DNA from: Cellulosimicrobium cellulans | GTDB taxonomy: Bacteria > Actinomycetota > Actinomycetes > Actinomycetales > Cellulomonadaceae | Direction of reading: 5' to 3' | Assembly: GCF_016921195.1 (NCBI RefSeq) | Contig: NZ_JAFGYF010000003.1 | Location: 62,001-126,000, forward strand | DNA: 64,000 nucleotides | In this document: piece by piece, positions 35,501 through 44,072 of the stretch | Numbering within the stretch: position 1 is the first letter of the stretch | Layout: every line of letters starts with the position of its first letter | Notes under the pieces: model-generated | Seen by the model: only the letters and a program-made list of their open reading frames with translations | The model's database searches: none | What the model was told of the DNA's origin: nothing | Made by a program: the position numbers and the translations under genes

Positions 35501-36430
35501 TCAGCCCTTCACCGCACCCGAGACGAGACCACCGGTCATCCTGCCCTGGACGATGACGAAGAAGATGACCACCGGGATCGCCACGATGACCGAACCGGCC
35601 ATCAGCGCTCCCCAGTTCGTCGCCATCGTCGCCTGCTGGAAGGTGCGCAACCAGACCGGGAGGGTCATGGACTCCGGCCTGGACATGATGATCAAGGCCA
35701 TGAGGAACTCGTTCCAGGCCTGGATGAACGCGAAGACACCTGTCGCGACGAGCCCGGGCGCCAGGAGCGGGAAAGTGATCTTCCAGAACGCCCTCGGGCG
35801 CGAGCACCCGTCGATCATCGCCGCTTCCTCGAGCTCTGCGGGCACGCCGTGCACGAAGCCTCGTAGGGTCCAGATCGTGAACGGCAGCACCGCCGAGATG
35901 TACACGAAGGCCAGGCCCGTGATGGTGTTGAGCATCTGCCAGCCGTCGATGATCCGGAAGATCGAGATCATCATGGCCTCGCCCGGGATCATCTGGATCA
36001 CGAGAAGCGCGACGATGAACGACCGACGCCCCTTGAACGAGAACCGCGTGATCGCGAGCGACGCGAGGAACCCGAGGATCATCGACACGACCAACGTGAT
36101 GAGCGTGACCGTGATCGAGTTGACCATCGCGGGCGGCAGCGGCGCACGACGGTCGTCCGTCCACACGTTGACGTAGTTGCCGAGCGTGAAGACGTCAGGT
36201 GTGGGGAAGAAGTGCAGGTCGGTCCCGCGGATGAGGTTCGTCGGCAGGAACGACGTGTTGATCATCCAGTAGACGGGGAACGCCGACGCGACGAACACGA
36301 TGACGGCGATGATCGAGTACCCGATGTTCGCAGCCTTCTTGCGCTGCGTCTCGCGGCTCTTGCGCGGGGCGGGGCTGCCCGGCGTCACGGCGTGACGAAC
36401 AGGCGCCGTCGGAGTGGAGATGGCGCTCAC
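35501..36430 (-). CDS. Sugar ABC transporter permease (MalG/DasC-type)
   Basis: This 309-residue inner-membrane permease of the carbohydrate uptake-1 family has six predicted helices and the EAA loop EEAAMIDGCSRPRAFWKITF near 205-224. The first ~35 residues are cytoplasmic and basic. GTG at 36430 overlaps the stop of the upstream permease. With its partner it forms the channel for the sugar captured by the lipoprotein at 37534-38823. Confidence 0.92.
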   Translation of the reverse strand: MSAISTPTAPVRHAVTPGSPAPRKSRETQRKKAANIGYSIIAVIVFVASAFPVYWMINTSFLPTNLIRGTDLHFFPTPDVFTLGNYVNVWTDDRRAPLPPAMVNSITVTLITLVVSMILGFLASLAITRFSFKGRRSFIVALLVIQMIPGEAMMISIFRIIDGWQMLNTITGLAFVYISAVLPFTIWTLRGFVHGVPAELEEAAMIDGCSRPRAFWKITFPLLAPGLVATGVFAFIQAWNEFLMALIIMSRPESMTLPVWLRTFQQATMATNWGALMAGSVIVAIPVVIFFVIVQGRMTGGLVSGAVKG

Positions 36431-37380
36431 AGTTCTTCCTCCCGGACCGTCCGGCGCACGTAGTAGAACGAGATGCCGAGCATGATGAACACGAAGATGA
36501 CCGCGATGGCACCGGCGACGCCGTAGTGCCCTTGCGCCATACCCATCTGGTAGATGTACACGCCGATGGTGTTCGTCTTCTCGCGGTCGCCGCCGATGCC
36601 CTGGAGCGCGTATACCTGCGTGAAGACCCGCAGGTCCCAGATGATCGACAGGACGATGAGCACCGTGTAGATGCTGCGGACGTACGGGACCATGATGAGC
36701 CGGAAGCGCTGGACCGGGGACGTGCCGTCGAGCTGGGCCGCCTCGAGGACCTCGCCAGGGATCTGCGTCAGGCCGGCGTAGAGCGTGAACGCCACGAAGG
36801 GCACCGCACCCCACACGATGATCAGCGTCAGGATGAGGAAGAACTGGAGCGGGTTCAGGAGCCACGGGTGCCCCATCCAGTCGTTCCCGGTGATCCTGGT
36901 CAAGAAGTTGTTGACGACGCCGTACTCGGTGTCGAAGAGCCAGCCCCAGACGATGGTGCCCGCGAGCGGGGGCATCGCCCAGGCGAGCAACAGTCCGACC
37001 GAGACGAGCAGGCGGAAGCCCTTGTTGAGCCGCATCATGAGCAACGCGACCAGCGTGCCGAGCAGCATCGTCAGGGCCACCCAGATGATCATGAGGACGA
37101 AGCTGCGGAGCAGGACCGTCCAGAACCCGTCGACGTCCGTGAGGACCTTGACGTAGTTGTCGAAGCCCACCCACTCGGCGGGCACGCCCATGAGCTGGGC
37201 GCGCTCGTACTCCTGGAAGGACATCACGAACAGCCGGACCAGCGGGTAGCCGACCATGACGCCCAGCACGATGAGGCTGGGGACCAGCAGGGCCCACGGC
37301 AGGACAGGTGGCCGCTTCTTGCGTGACCGCACGGCCGCGCGCGGCGACGCGGTCCGGGGTTCGAGGCTGGTAGAGCTCAT
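36427..37380 (-). CDS. Sugar ABC transporter permease (MalF/DasB-type)
   Basis: This 317-residue permease has six predicted helices and the EAA loop EAAQLDGTSPVQRFRLIMVP near 219-238. The ATG at 37380 is preceded by GAGGAA; an upstream extension is a shadow. It pairs with the MalG-type permease. No ATPase gene is in the operon, as is usual for actinobacterial sugar importers that share the MsiK ATPase encoded elsewhere. Confidence 0.92.
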   Translation of the reverse strand: MSSTSLEPRTASPRAAVRSRKKRPPVLPWALLVPSLIVLGVMVGYPLVRLFVMSFQEYERAQLMGVPAEWVGFDNYVKVLTDVDGFWTVLLRSFVLMIIWVALTMLLGTLVALLMMRLNKGFRLLVSVGLLLAWAMPPLAGTIVWGWLFDTEYGVVNNFLTRITGNDWMGHPWLLNPLQFFLILTLIIVWGAVPFVAFTLYAGLTQIPGEVLEAAQLDGTSPVQRFRLIMVPYVRSIYTVLIVLSIIWDLRVFTQVYALQGIGGDREKTNTIGVYIYQMGMAQGHYGVAGAIAVIFVFIMLGISFYYVRRTVREEEL

Positions 37381-37447
37381 TTCCTCACTCCGTCGGGTGG
37401 TGCGCGGTGGTGCGCAGGGTGACGTGCGGGGACGCGCGTCATACGAA

Positions 37448-37479
37448 GGGGTGGGGACCCCGAGAGGAGTCCCCACCCC
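37448..37479 (-). terminator. Hairpin between binding protein and permease genes
   Basis: GGGGTGGGGAC and its complement form an 11-bp stem with a 10-nt loop, 68 bp upstream of the permease start. With the hairpin at 37494-37526 it probably lowers read-through, so that the binding protein is made in excess over the permeases. Confidence 0.6.
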
Positions 37480-37493
37480 TGACGAGCGCCGCC

Positions 37494-37526
37494 CGGTGCC
37501 ACCGCGTCAGAGACGCGGCGGCACCG
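37494..37526 (-). terminator. Hairpin just after the sugar-binding lipoprotein
   Basis: CGGTGCC and CCGCGTC pair with their complements across an AGA loop, with one A-C mismatch, 8 bp beyond the lipoprotein stop. Partial terminators at this place are common in sugar ABC operons. Confidence 0.6.
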
Positions 37527-37533
37527 GAGTGAC

Positions 37534-38823
37534 TCAGCTGTTGAGGATCTCCTCGATCTTCGCGTCGAGCTCCTCGGCGACGGTCTTGACGTCCTCACCG
37601 TTGGCGATGCGCGTGAACGCCGTCTGGAGGACGTTCTGCGCCTCGACGTCCGCCCAGCGCGGCGAGACCGGCGTGACCTGCGTGTTCATCGCGGCCTCGA
37701 CGCCCGCCTGGGCGATCGGGTTGTCCGTCGGCACCTTCTCGGCGAGCGAGGTCTTGGCCGGGATGAGGCCGTTCTCGGCGAGGATCGTCTGGTACTCGTC
37801 GCTCATCATGATCGCGTACGCCTTGACCGCGAGCTCCGGGTTGTTGGACTTCGACGCGACGGCGATGTTGGAGCCGCCGCCGAAGACCGTCGCGGTGCCG
37901 CCGTCCTTGCCGGGCAGCGGGAGCGCGGTGAGGTCAGAGCCGTACGTCGTCTCGCAACCCGGCGTCTCCGCGTCCTCCGGGGCCTTGATGGACCACTGGA
38001 TCCACGTCGGCGCCGAGAGGTACGCGACCTTGCCCTCGCAGAACGGTACCTGGAGGTCGGTCTCCTGACCGTCCTTGGGTGCGTGCGACGCGGTGGTCAT
38101 GAGGTCCTGCACCTGAGCAAGACCGGCGAGCCCGCCCTCGGACGAGAAGCCTGCCTCCCACGTGCCGTCCTCGCCCTGCTCGGCGATGAAGCCGCCGTTC
38201 TCCCAGACGAACGGGAGCGCGTTGTACCAGTCCTGGCCCGGCCAGTAGAGACCGGACACGGTGTCGGTCGTGAGCGCCTTGGCGCTCGCGACGTACTCGT
38301 CGAGCGTCGTCGGCACCGGGGCGTCGCCCGTGATCTGGGGCGAGTAGAAGACCACGCGGGAGCCCGCGTAGTACGGGAGCGCGTAGTGCTTGCCCTCCCA
38401 GTCGCCCGCCTCGACGAACGCGGGCAGGAGGTCGTCGCCGCCGTACGACTCGAACTCCTCGTCGGTGATCTCGCGGAAGTATCCGGCGGAGGTGAACGCA
38501 GCGGACTGGGTGTTGCCGACCTCGACGACGTCCGGGCTGTCCGAACCCGAGAGCGACGTCGTCAGCTTGTCGACGAGGCCGGTCCAGGACTGCTCCTCGA
38601 TCGTGAGGGTGCTGCCCGGGTTCTCCTCCTCGAAGGTCGTCTTGAGGTAGTCGCGCGCGGCGTCGGGCGTGTCCGAGCCGACCAGCCAGACGCGGATGTC
38701 GCCGGTGGCGGCCTCGTCCGACCCGTTGTCGTCGCTCCCGCCGCCGGTGCTGCAGGCGGTCAGCGCGAGCGCCAGGGTGATCGTCGACGCCACGGAGGTG
38801 GCGACGAGACGGTTCCTCTTCAC
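37534..38823 (-). CDS. Sugar-binding lipoprotein of an ABC transporter
   Basis: This 429-residue family 1 extracellular solute-binding protein has a signal peptide and lipobox LTAC with Cys24. The mature part (WLVGSDTPDAARDYLKTTFE near 45-64, later GSNIAVASKSNNPELAVKAY) matches carbohydrate receptors such as those for N-acetylglucosamine or chitobiose. GTG at 38823 has GAGAGGAAG about 7 nt upstream. The ligand is inferred from the ROK kinase and nagB in the same operon. Confidence 0.9.
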   Translation of the reverse strand: MKRNRLVATSVASTITLALALTACSTGGGSDDNGSDEAATGDIRVWLVGSDTPDAARDYLKTTFEEENPGSTLTIEEQSWTGLVDKLTTSLSGSDSPDVVEVGNTQSAAFTSAGYFREITDEEFESYGGDDLLPAFVEAGDWEGKHYALPYYAGSRVVFYSPQITGDAPVPTTLDEYVASAKALTTDTVSGLYWPGQDWYNALPFVWENGGFIAEQGEDGTWEAGFSSEGGLAGLAQVQDLMTTASHAPKDGQETDLQVPFCEGKVAYLSAPTWIQWSIKAPEDAETPGCETTYGSDLTALPLPGKDGGTATVFGGGSNIAVASKSNNPELAVKAYAIMMSDEYQTILAENGLIPAKTSLAEKVPTDNPIAQAGVEAAMNTQVTPVSPRWADVEAQNVLQTAFTRIANGEDVKTVAEELDAKIEEILNS

Positions 38824-39020
38824 TGGGTGCTTCCTCTCGGTGTTTCTAGGTGGTGGCGGCGATGCCCCCACCGGAGGTGTGGCAGGAGTCCTGCGTAATC
38901 GAGCGCATGCAGGGGTACTGCGTTCCTGGGGGTGCTGCTCTGGGGTTCCCAGGGGGTCGGTGGGACGGGTTGGCACCCTGTCCCGGTCGGGCGGTGAGGG
39001 TCAGTCGGAGCGTCGTCGGC

Positions 39021-40181
39021 TCATGAGACCCCCAGCTGTCCGGACAGGACGAGGACGGCTGCCCCGGCGAGGACGACGTCTTCGTCGAGCGTGGCCATCC
39101 GCACCTGGAGCCCGCTGCCGATGACCGGCATCGTGCGGGAGCGGATGGTCTCGAACGCCGCCTCGCGCAGAGGCCCGTCGAGCAGGTCCGCGGGACCGCT
39201 GACGAGCACCTCCGCGAGGTTGAGCGCACTGACGACAGGTGCCAGAGCGATGCCCAGCGTCCTGCCCACCGACGCCAGGACGGCGTCGGAAGCCTCCGTG
39301 TCGAGCCCGTCCACCGCGCGGCGCAGCGCCGGCACCGACAGCACGGTCTCCAGGCAGCCACGGCGCCCGCAGGCGCACGGCTCGCCGTTCTCGACGACGG
39401 TGACGTGACCCAGCTCGCCGGCCGCGTCGGCGTGCCCGCGCACCCGTGCGCCGTCGACCATGATCCCGGCGCCCACACCCTCGCCCACCGTGAGGACGAG
39501 CAGGCCGTCGCCGGCCGCGCCGCCGAACGTGAACTCGCCGAGCGCGGCGATGTTCGCGTCGTTGGCCACGTGGACGGCGAGGCCGAGCCGCTCGGTGAGC
39601 TGTGCGGCGAGCGGGACGTCGTACCAGCGGCGGTTGGGCGCCTCGATGACACGGCCCTCGGCGTCGACGACGCCGGGCGACCCGATCCCCACACCGATGA
39701 CCGGCTGGGTGGCGGACGCGATGAGGCCGCGGCAGAAGCGCGTGAGGAGGTCGACCAGCTCGGTCCCGGTGCGCCCGTCGACCGCCAGGCTCTGCCGGAC
39801 GACGAAGTCGCCGGTGAGGCTGAGGACGGCGCCGCGCAGGACCTCGTCGTCCGTGAGGTCCACGGAGACGATCTGGTAGGCGCTCGTGCGCATCCCCACG
39901 AGGATCGCCGGCTTGCCGACGCGCTGGCCGGGACGGACGCCGAGCTCCTCGACCAGGCCCTCCGCGATGAGCACGGACACGAGGTCGGAGATCGTCACCC
40001 GGGTGAGGGACGTGGCGCGCGCCAGGTCGGCGCGCGACGTGGGTCCCTCGTGGAACAGGTGCTGCAGCACGAGGGACCGGTTGTGGGCCCGAGCATGCTC
40101 GGGCAGCACCTTCGAGGTCGGCCTGAGCCCTGTGCTCAGACGCCTCCTCGGTGCGCCGGTCCCGGTGACTGCCGTTGTCAT
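39021..40181 (-). CDS. ROK-family transcriptional regulator (NagC/Rok-like)
   Basis: This 386-residue protein has an N-terminal winged helix (TSRADLARATSLTRVTISDL near 50-69) and a C-terminal ROK sugar-sensing domain with a CACGRRGCLE zinc motif. It probably represses the ABC operon that follows on the same strand 198 bp downstream, with an amino sugar or its phosphate as inducer. The ATG at 40181 lies directly beside an inverted repeat TTAGTA/TACTAA that could be an autoregulatory operator. Confidence 0.9.
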   Translation of the reverse strand: MTTAVTGTGAPRRRLSTGLRPTSKVLPEHARAHNRSLVLQHLFHEGPTSRADLARATSLTRVTISDLVSVLIAEGLVEELGVRPGQRVGKPAILVGMRTSAYQIVSVDLTDDEVLRGAVLSLTGDFVVRQSLAVDGRTGTELVDLLTRFCRGLIASATQPVIGVGIGSPGVVDAEGRVIEAPNRRWYDVPLAAQLTERLGLAVHVANDANIAALGEFTFGGAAGDGLLVLTVGEGVGAGIMVDGARVRGHADAAGELGHVTVVENGEPCACGRRGCLETVLSVPALRRAVDGLDTEASDAVLASVGRTLGIALAPVVSALNLAEVLVSGPADLLDGPLREAAFETIRSRTMPVIGSGLQVRMATLDEDVVLAGAAVLVLSGQLGVS

Positions 40182-40186
40182 GTTTG

Positions 40187-40207
40187 TTAGTAGACTGCCT
40201 TTACTAA
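40187..40207. promoter_or_regulatory. Inverted repeat TTAGTA-N9-TACTAA, candidate ROK operator
   Basis: A 6-bp inverted repeat lies 6 bp upstream of the regulator start, in an A+T-rich patch that stands out from its surroundings. ROK repressors usually bind such A+T-rich dyads at their own promoters. I found no clear second copy in the 38824-39020 gap before the binding-protein gene. Confidence 0.5.
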
Positions 40208-40312
40208 GTGGCTGTCAACTTCCTCGCGGCTTCGTGACCGAAATGTTGCCGATCGGTCCTCACCACAGGACCTGGGTCCCGGTTCGAGCCGCCCGTCGAC
40301 CGGCCGTCCGGG

Positions 40313-41200
40313 TCAGGGCGGCGAGCCTGCCGCGCCGGCCCAGCCGCGCGCACCCGGGTGCGCCACCGAGCGCGACGCGACGACGACGGCCTGCTCGAGC
40401 GCGACCCGCCACGACGCCCCGCGCGCCGCCGCTGCCGCGAAGGCCCCGTGGACCACGTCCCCCGCGCCGAGCGTGTCGACGACGCGCTCGGGGCGGGGGA
40501 CCACGACGTCGTACCGCTCCCCGGCGTCGAGCACCTCGACCGGCCGCGGACCGCGGGTGCGGGCGACGAACCGTGGGCCGAGCGCGGCGACCGCGGCGAG
40601 CACGTCGCGCGCCTCGATCCCCGGCGGCCGGAAGTCCGCGGACACCACGACCGCGTCGCACGAGCCGATCATCTCCGCGGCGTCCGGCTTCCACGACCCA
40701 CCGTCGAGCACGACGGCCGCACCCCGCTCGCGCGCCTCGCGCGCCACCGTGAGCGCGAGGCCCGGCAGGTGCCCGTCGAGCAGCACGACGTCGCTCGGCC
40801 CGACGCCGTCGAGAAGCCCGCGGCCGCCCGTCGCCGCGCGCACCGCGAGGTCGCCGAACCCGGACGCGTTGGTGCTCACGACGGCCCGTTCACCGGTGGC
40901 CCGGGTGACGAGCACGGTCGAGACGGCGAGGCGCCCGCCGGTCGTCCCGTCCGCGGCGTCGACGACCTCGACCCCGCAGTCCGCGAGCTCGCGACGCACG
41001 AGCTCCGCGAAAGGCCCGTCCCCGACGGCGGTGACGAGCCGCGTCGGGACGCCCAGCGCGACGGCGGTCGCCGCGGCGTTGGCCGCCGGCCCCCCGAACG
41101 TGGCGGAGACGGACCGCGCGACGATCTTCTCGTCGGGTCGCGGCAGGGCGTCGACGACCTGGACGACGTCGAGGGTCACGAGACCGCAGCACACGAGCAC
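40313..41200 (-). CDS. PfkB-family carbohydrate kinase
   Basis: This 295-residue kinase of the ribokinase/PfkB family has GGPAANAAATAVALG near 36-50 and the anion-hole/catalytic motif VVDTLGAGDVVHGAF near 241-255. Substrates in this family include ribose, fructose, tagatose-6-phosphate and nucleosides; none can be chosen. It lies upstream of the ROK regulator on the same strand, so a link to sugar use is possible. ATG start. Confidence 0.85.
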   Translation of the reverse strand: MLVCCGLVTLDVVQVVDALPRPDEKIVARSVSATFGGPAANAAATAVALGVPTRLVTAVGDGPFAELVRRELADCGVEVVDAADGTTGGRLAVSTVLVTRATGERAVVSTNASGFGDLAVRAATGGRGLLDGVGPSDVVLLDGHLPGLALTVAREARERGAAVVLDGGSWKPDAAEMIGSCDAVVVSADFRPPGIEARDVLAAVAALGPRFVARTRGPRPVEVLDAGERYDVVVPRPERVVDTLGAGDVVHGAFAAAAARGASWRVALEQAVVVASRSVAHPGARGWAGAAGSPP

Positions 41201-41349
41201 GCGACCATCCTGCCGTGCCGAGGCCCCGGGCCGCGCTGGCGTCCGCGGTCGGGGCGTCGCGCTGCGGTTGGATCACGGCCAGTTCACAAGACGGTCACGA
41301 TGTCGCACGCGGTGTCCGGTTCGCACGCTTGGCCCCCTACTCTCGCAGC

Positions 41350-42333
41350 ATGCGGACCACTCGCCCCCTCGCCGTCGCCGCGGCGCTCCTGCTCGGCGGC
41401 GCTCTCCTGGCGGGCTGCTCCGCGTCCTCGGGCGACATGGCGTCCCTCTCCGAGGACGCCGGTGGCGCGGTCTCGGAGGTCGCGGAGGGCGGCGTCGCGG
41501 ACGCCGCCGAGGACGTGTCCTCGGGGATCGCCCCGGGCGACGAGGACGCCGTCGCCGCGGCGGAGCGGGAGATCGTCACCACGGGGTCTGCCACGGTCGT
41601 GGCCGACGACCCGGCGGTCGCGGCCGACGCGATCGCCGACCTCGCGGAGAGCGCGGGCGGCCGGGTCGAGAGCCGGCGGCAGTCGGAGCCTGAGGGCGAC
41701 GCACGCGCGTCCGCGGAGCTGACGATCCGGGTGCCGTCGACGCAGACGACCGCGACCGTCGACGCGCTCGACCAGGTGGGCGAGGTGCGCGACCTCTCGA
41801 TCGAGGCCGTCGACGTGACCGGGACCGCGCGTGACCTCGACGCCCGGATCGACGCCCTGACGACGTCCGTGGAACGGCTGCGCACGCTCATGGGCGACGC
41901 CGCCTCGACCGCGGACCTGCTCGCCGCGGAGCAGGAGCTGACGACGCGACAGGCCGAGCTGGAGTCGCTCCAGTCGCAACGGGCGGCGCTCACGGACCAG
42001 GTCTCCATGTCGACCCTCCACGTCACGGTCGTCGAGGTCGCACCGACCGAGCGGCTCGCCCCTGGCGGCTTCCTCGGGGGTCTGCAGAACGGCTGGAACG
42101 CCCTGCTCGCCACGCTCAACGGGCTCGTCGTCGTGCTCGGAGCCCTGCTCCCGTGGCTCGTGGTCGCCGGGGTCGTTCTGCTCGTCGTGCGCTGGGTCCT
42201 GCGGCGGTTCCGGCGTCGCGCCCAGGACGGCGGCACGTCGCCGGAGGACGCCGACCGCCCGGGGCCCGACGACGGCCCCGACGCTCCCGCCGCGAGCCGC
42301 GAGCCGCTCGTCGGAGCGTCCACCCATGACTGA
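41350..42333 (+). CDS. DUF4349 lipoprotein with C-terminal membrane segment
   Basis: This 327-residue protein has a lipobox LLAGC, an acidic Ala/Ser-rich linker, and a DUF4349 domain with IVTTGSATVVADDPAVAADA (about 77-96), SIEAVDVTGTARDLDARI and a coiled coil (LLAAEQELTTRQAELESLQS). A transmembrane helix lies near 265-290 with a basic cytoplasmic tail. The function is unknown. ATG at 41350 follows TACTCT by 6 nt. It overlaps the next small gene by 8 bp. Confidence 0.82.
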   Translation: MRTTRPLAVAAALLLGGALLAGCSASSGDMASLSEDAGGAVSEVAEGGVADAAEDVSSGIAPGDEDAVAAAEREIVTTGSATVVADDPAVAADAIADLAESAGGRVESRRQSEPEGDARASAELTIRVPSTQTTATVDALDQVGEVRDLSIEAVDVTGTARDLDARIDALTTSVERLRTLMGDAASTADLLAAEQELTTRQAELESLQSQRAALTDQVSMSTLHVTVVEVAPTERLAPGGFLGGLQNGWNALLATLNGLVVVLGALLPWLVVAGVVLLVVRWVLRRFRRRAQDGGTSPEDADRPGPDDGPDAPAASREPLVGASTHD

Positions 42334-42688
42334 CCCGACGATCGCCGACACCCCGCCGACCGGGCGCGTCGCCCGCCTCTGGCACGACCCGGACGACGGC
42401 GTGCCACGACCGGTCGGGCACCTCGTGACGCGCGTGTGCACGCACTGGGACACCGTCGGGCCGCAAGCCTTCCGGCGGCACGTGAACCCCGAGCCGCGCG
42501 TCCAGTGGCGCGCCCACCTCGACGACGCCGACCCGGCCCTGGCCGAGGACCTGTACAGCGACGACCCCGAGGCGCCACCGCTCCCCCGCGAGGACGACGA
42601 CGGACTCGTCGTGCGCGGACGGCGGCTGCGGGTCGAGTGGCTCGACGGCGAGGAGGCGGCCGCCGCCTGGGCGCAGCACGGGTGGTGA
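42326..42688 (+). CDS. Conserved small hypothetical protein
   Basis: This 120-residue acidic protein starts within the end of the DUF4349 gene and ends in WAQHGW. It has no signal peptide or membrane segment. The VGHLVTRVCTHWDTVGPQAF stretch looks structured. I do not recognise the family. It is the last chromosomal gene before the prophage. Confidence 0.65.
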   Translation: MTDPTIADTPPTGRVARLWHDPDDGVPRPVGHLVTRVCTHWDTVGPQAFRRHVNPEPRVQWRAHLDDADPALAEDLYSDDPEAPPLPREDDDGLVVRGRRLRVEWLDGEEAAAAWAQHGW

Positions 42689-42733
42689 CGGACGACCCCT
42701 TTCGGCCCGCGAACCACCTTCCAGGACGACGAC

Positions 42734-42760
42734 GGCCCGCACCCTCGAGGGGTGCGGGCC
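42734..42760. terminator. Hairpin terminator at the ssrA/prophage junction
   Basis: GGCCCGCACCC and its complement form an 11-bp stem with loop TCGAG. It lies 46 bp after the chromosomal gene on + and 12 bp beyond the tRNA-like 3' end on -, so before integration it probably ended that RNA gene. Confidence 0.75.
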
Positions 42761-42771
42761 GTAGCCGCAGG

Positions 42772-42794
42772 GGTGGAGGTGCGGGGAATCGAAC
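42772..42794 (-). other. attL: 3' end fragment of a tRNA-like gene (probably ssrA, tmRNA)
   Basis: On the minus strand the sequence reads GTTCGATTCCCCG then CACCTCC ACC: a T-loop, half a T-stem and the 3' acceptor strand of a tRNA-like molecule. CTCCACC is the usual tmRNA ending. Further right, T-stem pairing breaks down (TGGAG cannot pair fully with CCCCG), which marks the change from shared core to phage DNA. The intact gene, rebuilt by the other att site, should lie beyond 64000. A tRNA starting GGAGGTG is the alternative. Confidence 0.7.
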
Positions 42795-42801
42795 TCCATA
42801 C

Positions 42802-42920
42802 GGAACACCTATGTGTTCCGCGGAATACCGCCGATTTCCGGCCCCATAGCACCACTGGACTTGATGGAACAATGTACCTAAGATGTAGGAACATCGAGCA
42901 TCGCCGTTGACGACGTCAAC
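42802..42920 (+). promoter_or_regulatory. attL arm and integrase upstream region
   Basis: Three symmetric or repeated elements lie between attL and the integrase: GGAACAC-CTAT-GTGTTCC (42802-42819), TGGAACA and AGGAACA (around 42865 and 42888), and GTTGAC-GAC-GTCAAC (42906-42920). They could be integrase or excisionase arm sites or repressor sites. TGGAAC is the complement of the GTTCCA motif found at other prophage promoters. Confidence 0.5.
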
Positions 42921-42947
42921 ACTCGTCAGCGCGTCCAGGGAGACCCC

Positions 42948-44072
42948 ATGGCCAGCATCCGACCACGCACCCTCCGCGACGGCAGCGTCACCTGGCAGGT
43001 CCTGTTCCGCGCCGCCGACGGCCGCCAGACCTCCGAGACCTTCGCCCGCGACAAGGCAGCCCGAGACTTCAAGCGCCTCGTCGACGACCTCGGCCCCGAC
43101 GAGGCTCTGACCATCCTGCGCGAGCGCGAGGGCACCGGCGCCGACACCCCCACCCTGCGCGAGTGGGCGCTCGAGCACATCGACGACCTGTCCGGCGTCA
43201 CCGACGGCACCCGCGGCCGCTACCGCCGCTACCTCGACACCCACCTCGCCCCGCTCGCCCCCGTGCCCCTGGACGCCATCACCCCCGTACGCGTGTCCCG
43301 CTGGGTCAACTCCCTCGAGCGCAAGGGACTGTCGGGCAAGACCATCTCCAACCTGCACGGCTTCCTGTCCTCGGTCTTCAAGGGCGCCATGCGCCGCGGC
43401 CTCGCCGACACGAACCCGTGCGCCGGGACCCGCATCCCCAAGACCGAGCGCGAGGAGATGGTCACCCTCACCGACACCGAGTTCGCGACCTTCCTCGAGC
43501 ACGTCCGACCAGACGCCCGCGACCTCGTGACCTGCCTCCCCCTCACCGGGCTCCGCTTCGGCGAGATCACCGCACTGCAGGTCCGCGACATCGACTTCAA
43601 CGGCGGCAAGCTGTCCGTCACCCGGGCATGGAAGTACGCCGAGGACAACGCCCGCACCCTGGGCCCGCCGAAGTCGCGCCGGTCGCGCCGCATCATCCCC
43701 CTGCCGCCGCGCGCGCTCGAGGCCCTCGCGCGGGCGTGCGCAGGGAAGGGCCCCACCGACTTCGTGTTCACCAACACCTCCGGCGCACCCTGGACGCGGC
43801 CCCGCTTCCACGAGGGCGTGTGGCAGCCCGCGGTCCGGTCCGCGTTCCCCGAGCTCGGGAAGCGCCCCCGCGTGCACGACATGCGGCACACCTGCGCGTC
43901 CTGGATGCTCAACGGCGGCGCCCCGATGTTCGTGGTGCAGCGCCACCTCGGGCACGAGTCCATCACCACGACCGAGGGCACCTACTCCCACCTAGACCCG
44001 TCCCTCGCGTACACGGCCACCACGGCGCTCGAGAAGGCGTCCGCCGGCGCGTTCCCAGAGATCGAGTCCTAG
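42948..44072 (+). CDS. int: Prophage tyrosine integrase
   Basis: This 374-residue site-specific recombinase has an N-terminal arm-binding part (1-60), a core-binding SAM-like domain (about 68-155) and a catalytic domain with Arg203 (TGLRFGE), His310 and Arg313 (HDMRH), His336 (RHLGHES) and the nucleophile Tyr346 (TYSHL). All catalytic residues are present, so it is probably active. It lies 150 bp from attL and reads away from it. A GGGAGA ribosome site precedes the ATG. Confidence 0.96.
   Translation: MASIRPRTLRDGSVTWQVLFRAADGRQTSETFARDKAARDFKRLVDDLGPDEALTILREREGTGADTPTLREWALEHIDDLSGVTDGTRGRYRRYLDTHLAPLAPVPLDAITPVRVSRWVNSLERKGLSGKTISNLHGFLSSVFKGAMRRGLADTNPCAGTRIPKTEREEMVTLTDTEFATFLEHVRPDARDLVTCLPLTGLRFGEITALQVRDIDFNGGKLSVTRAWKYAEDNARTLGPPKSRRSRRIIPLPPRALEALARACAGKGPTDFVFTNTSGAPWTRPRFHEGVWQPAVRSAFPELGKRPRVHDMRHTCASWMLNGGAPMFVVQRHLGHESITTTEGTYSHLDPSLAYTATTALEKASAGAFPEIES

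Noticed and set aside
42772-42794. Complete tRNA or tmRNA gene at the prophage edge
   Set aside because: Only the 3' T-loop and acceptor strand are present. The T-stem is mismatched and no 5' half follows within the window.
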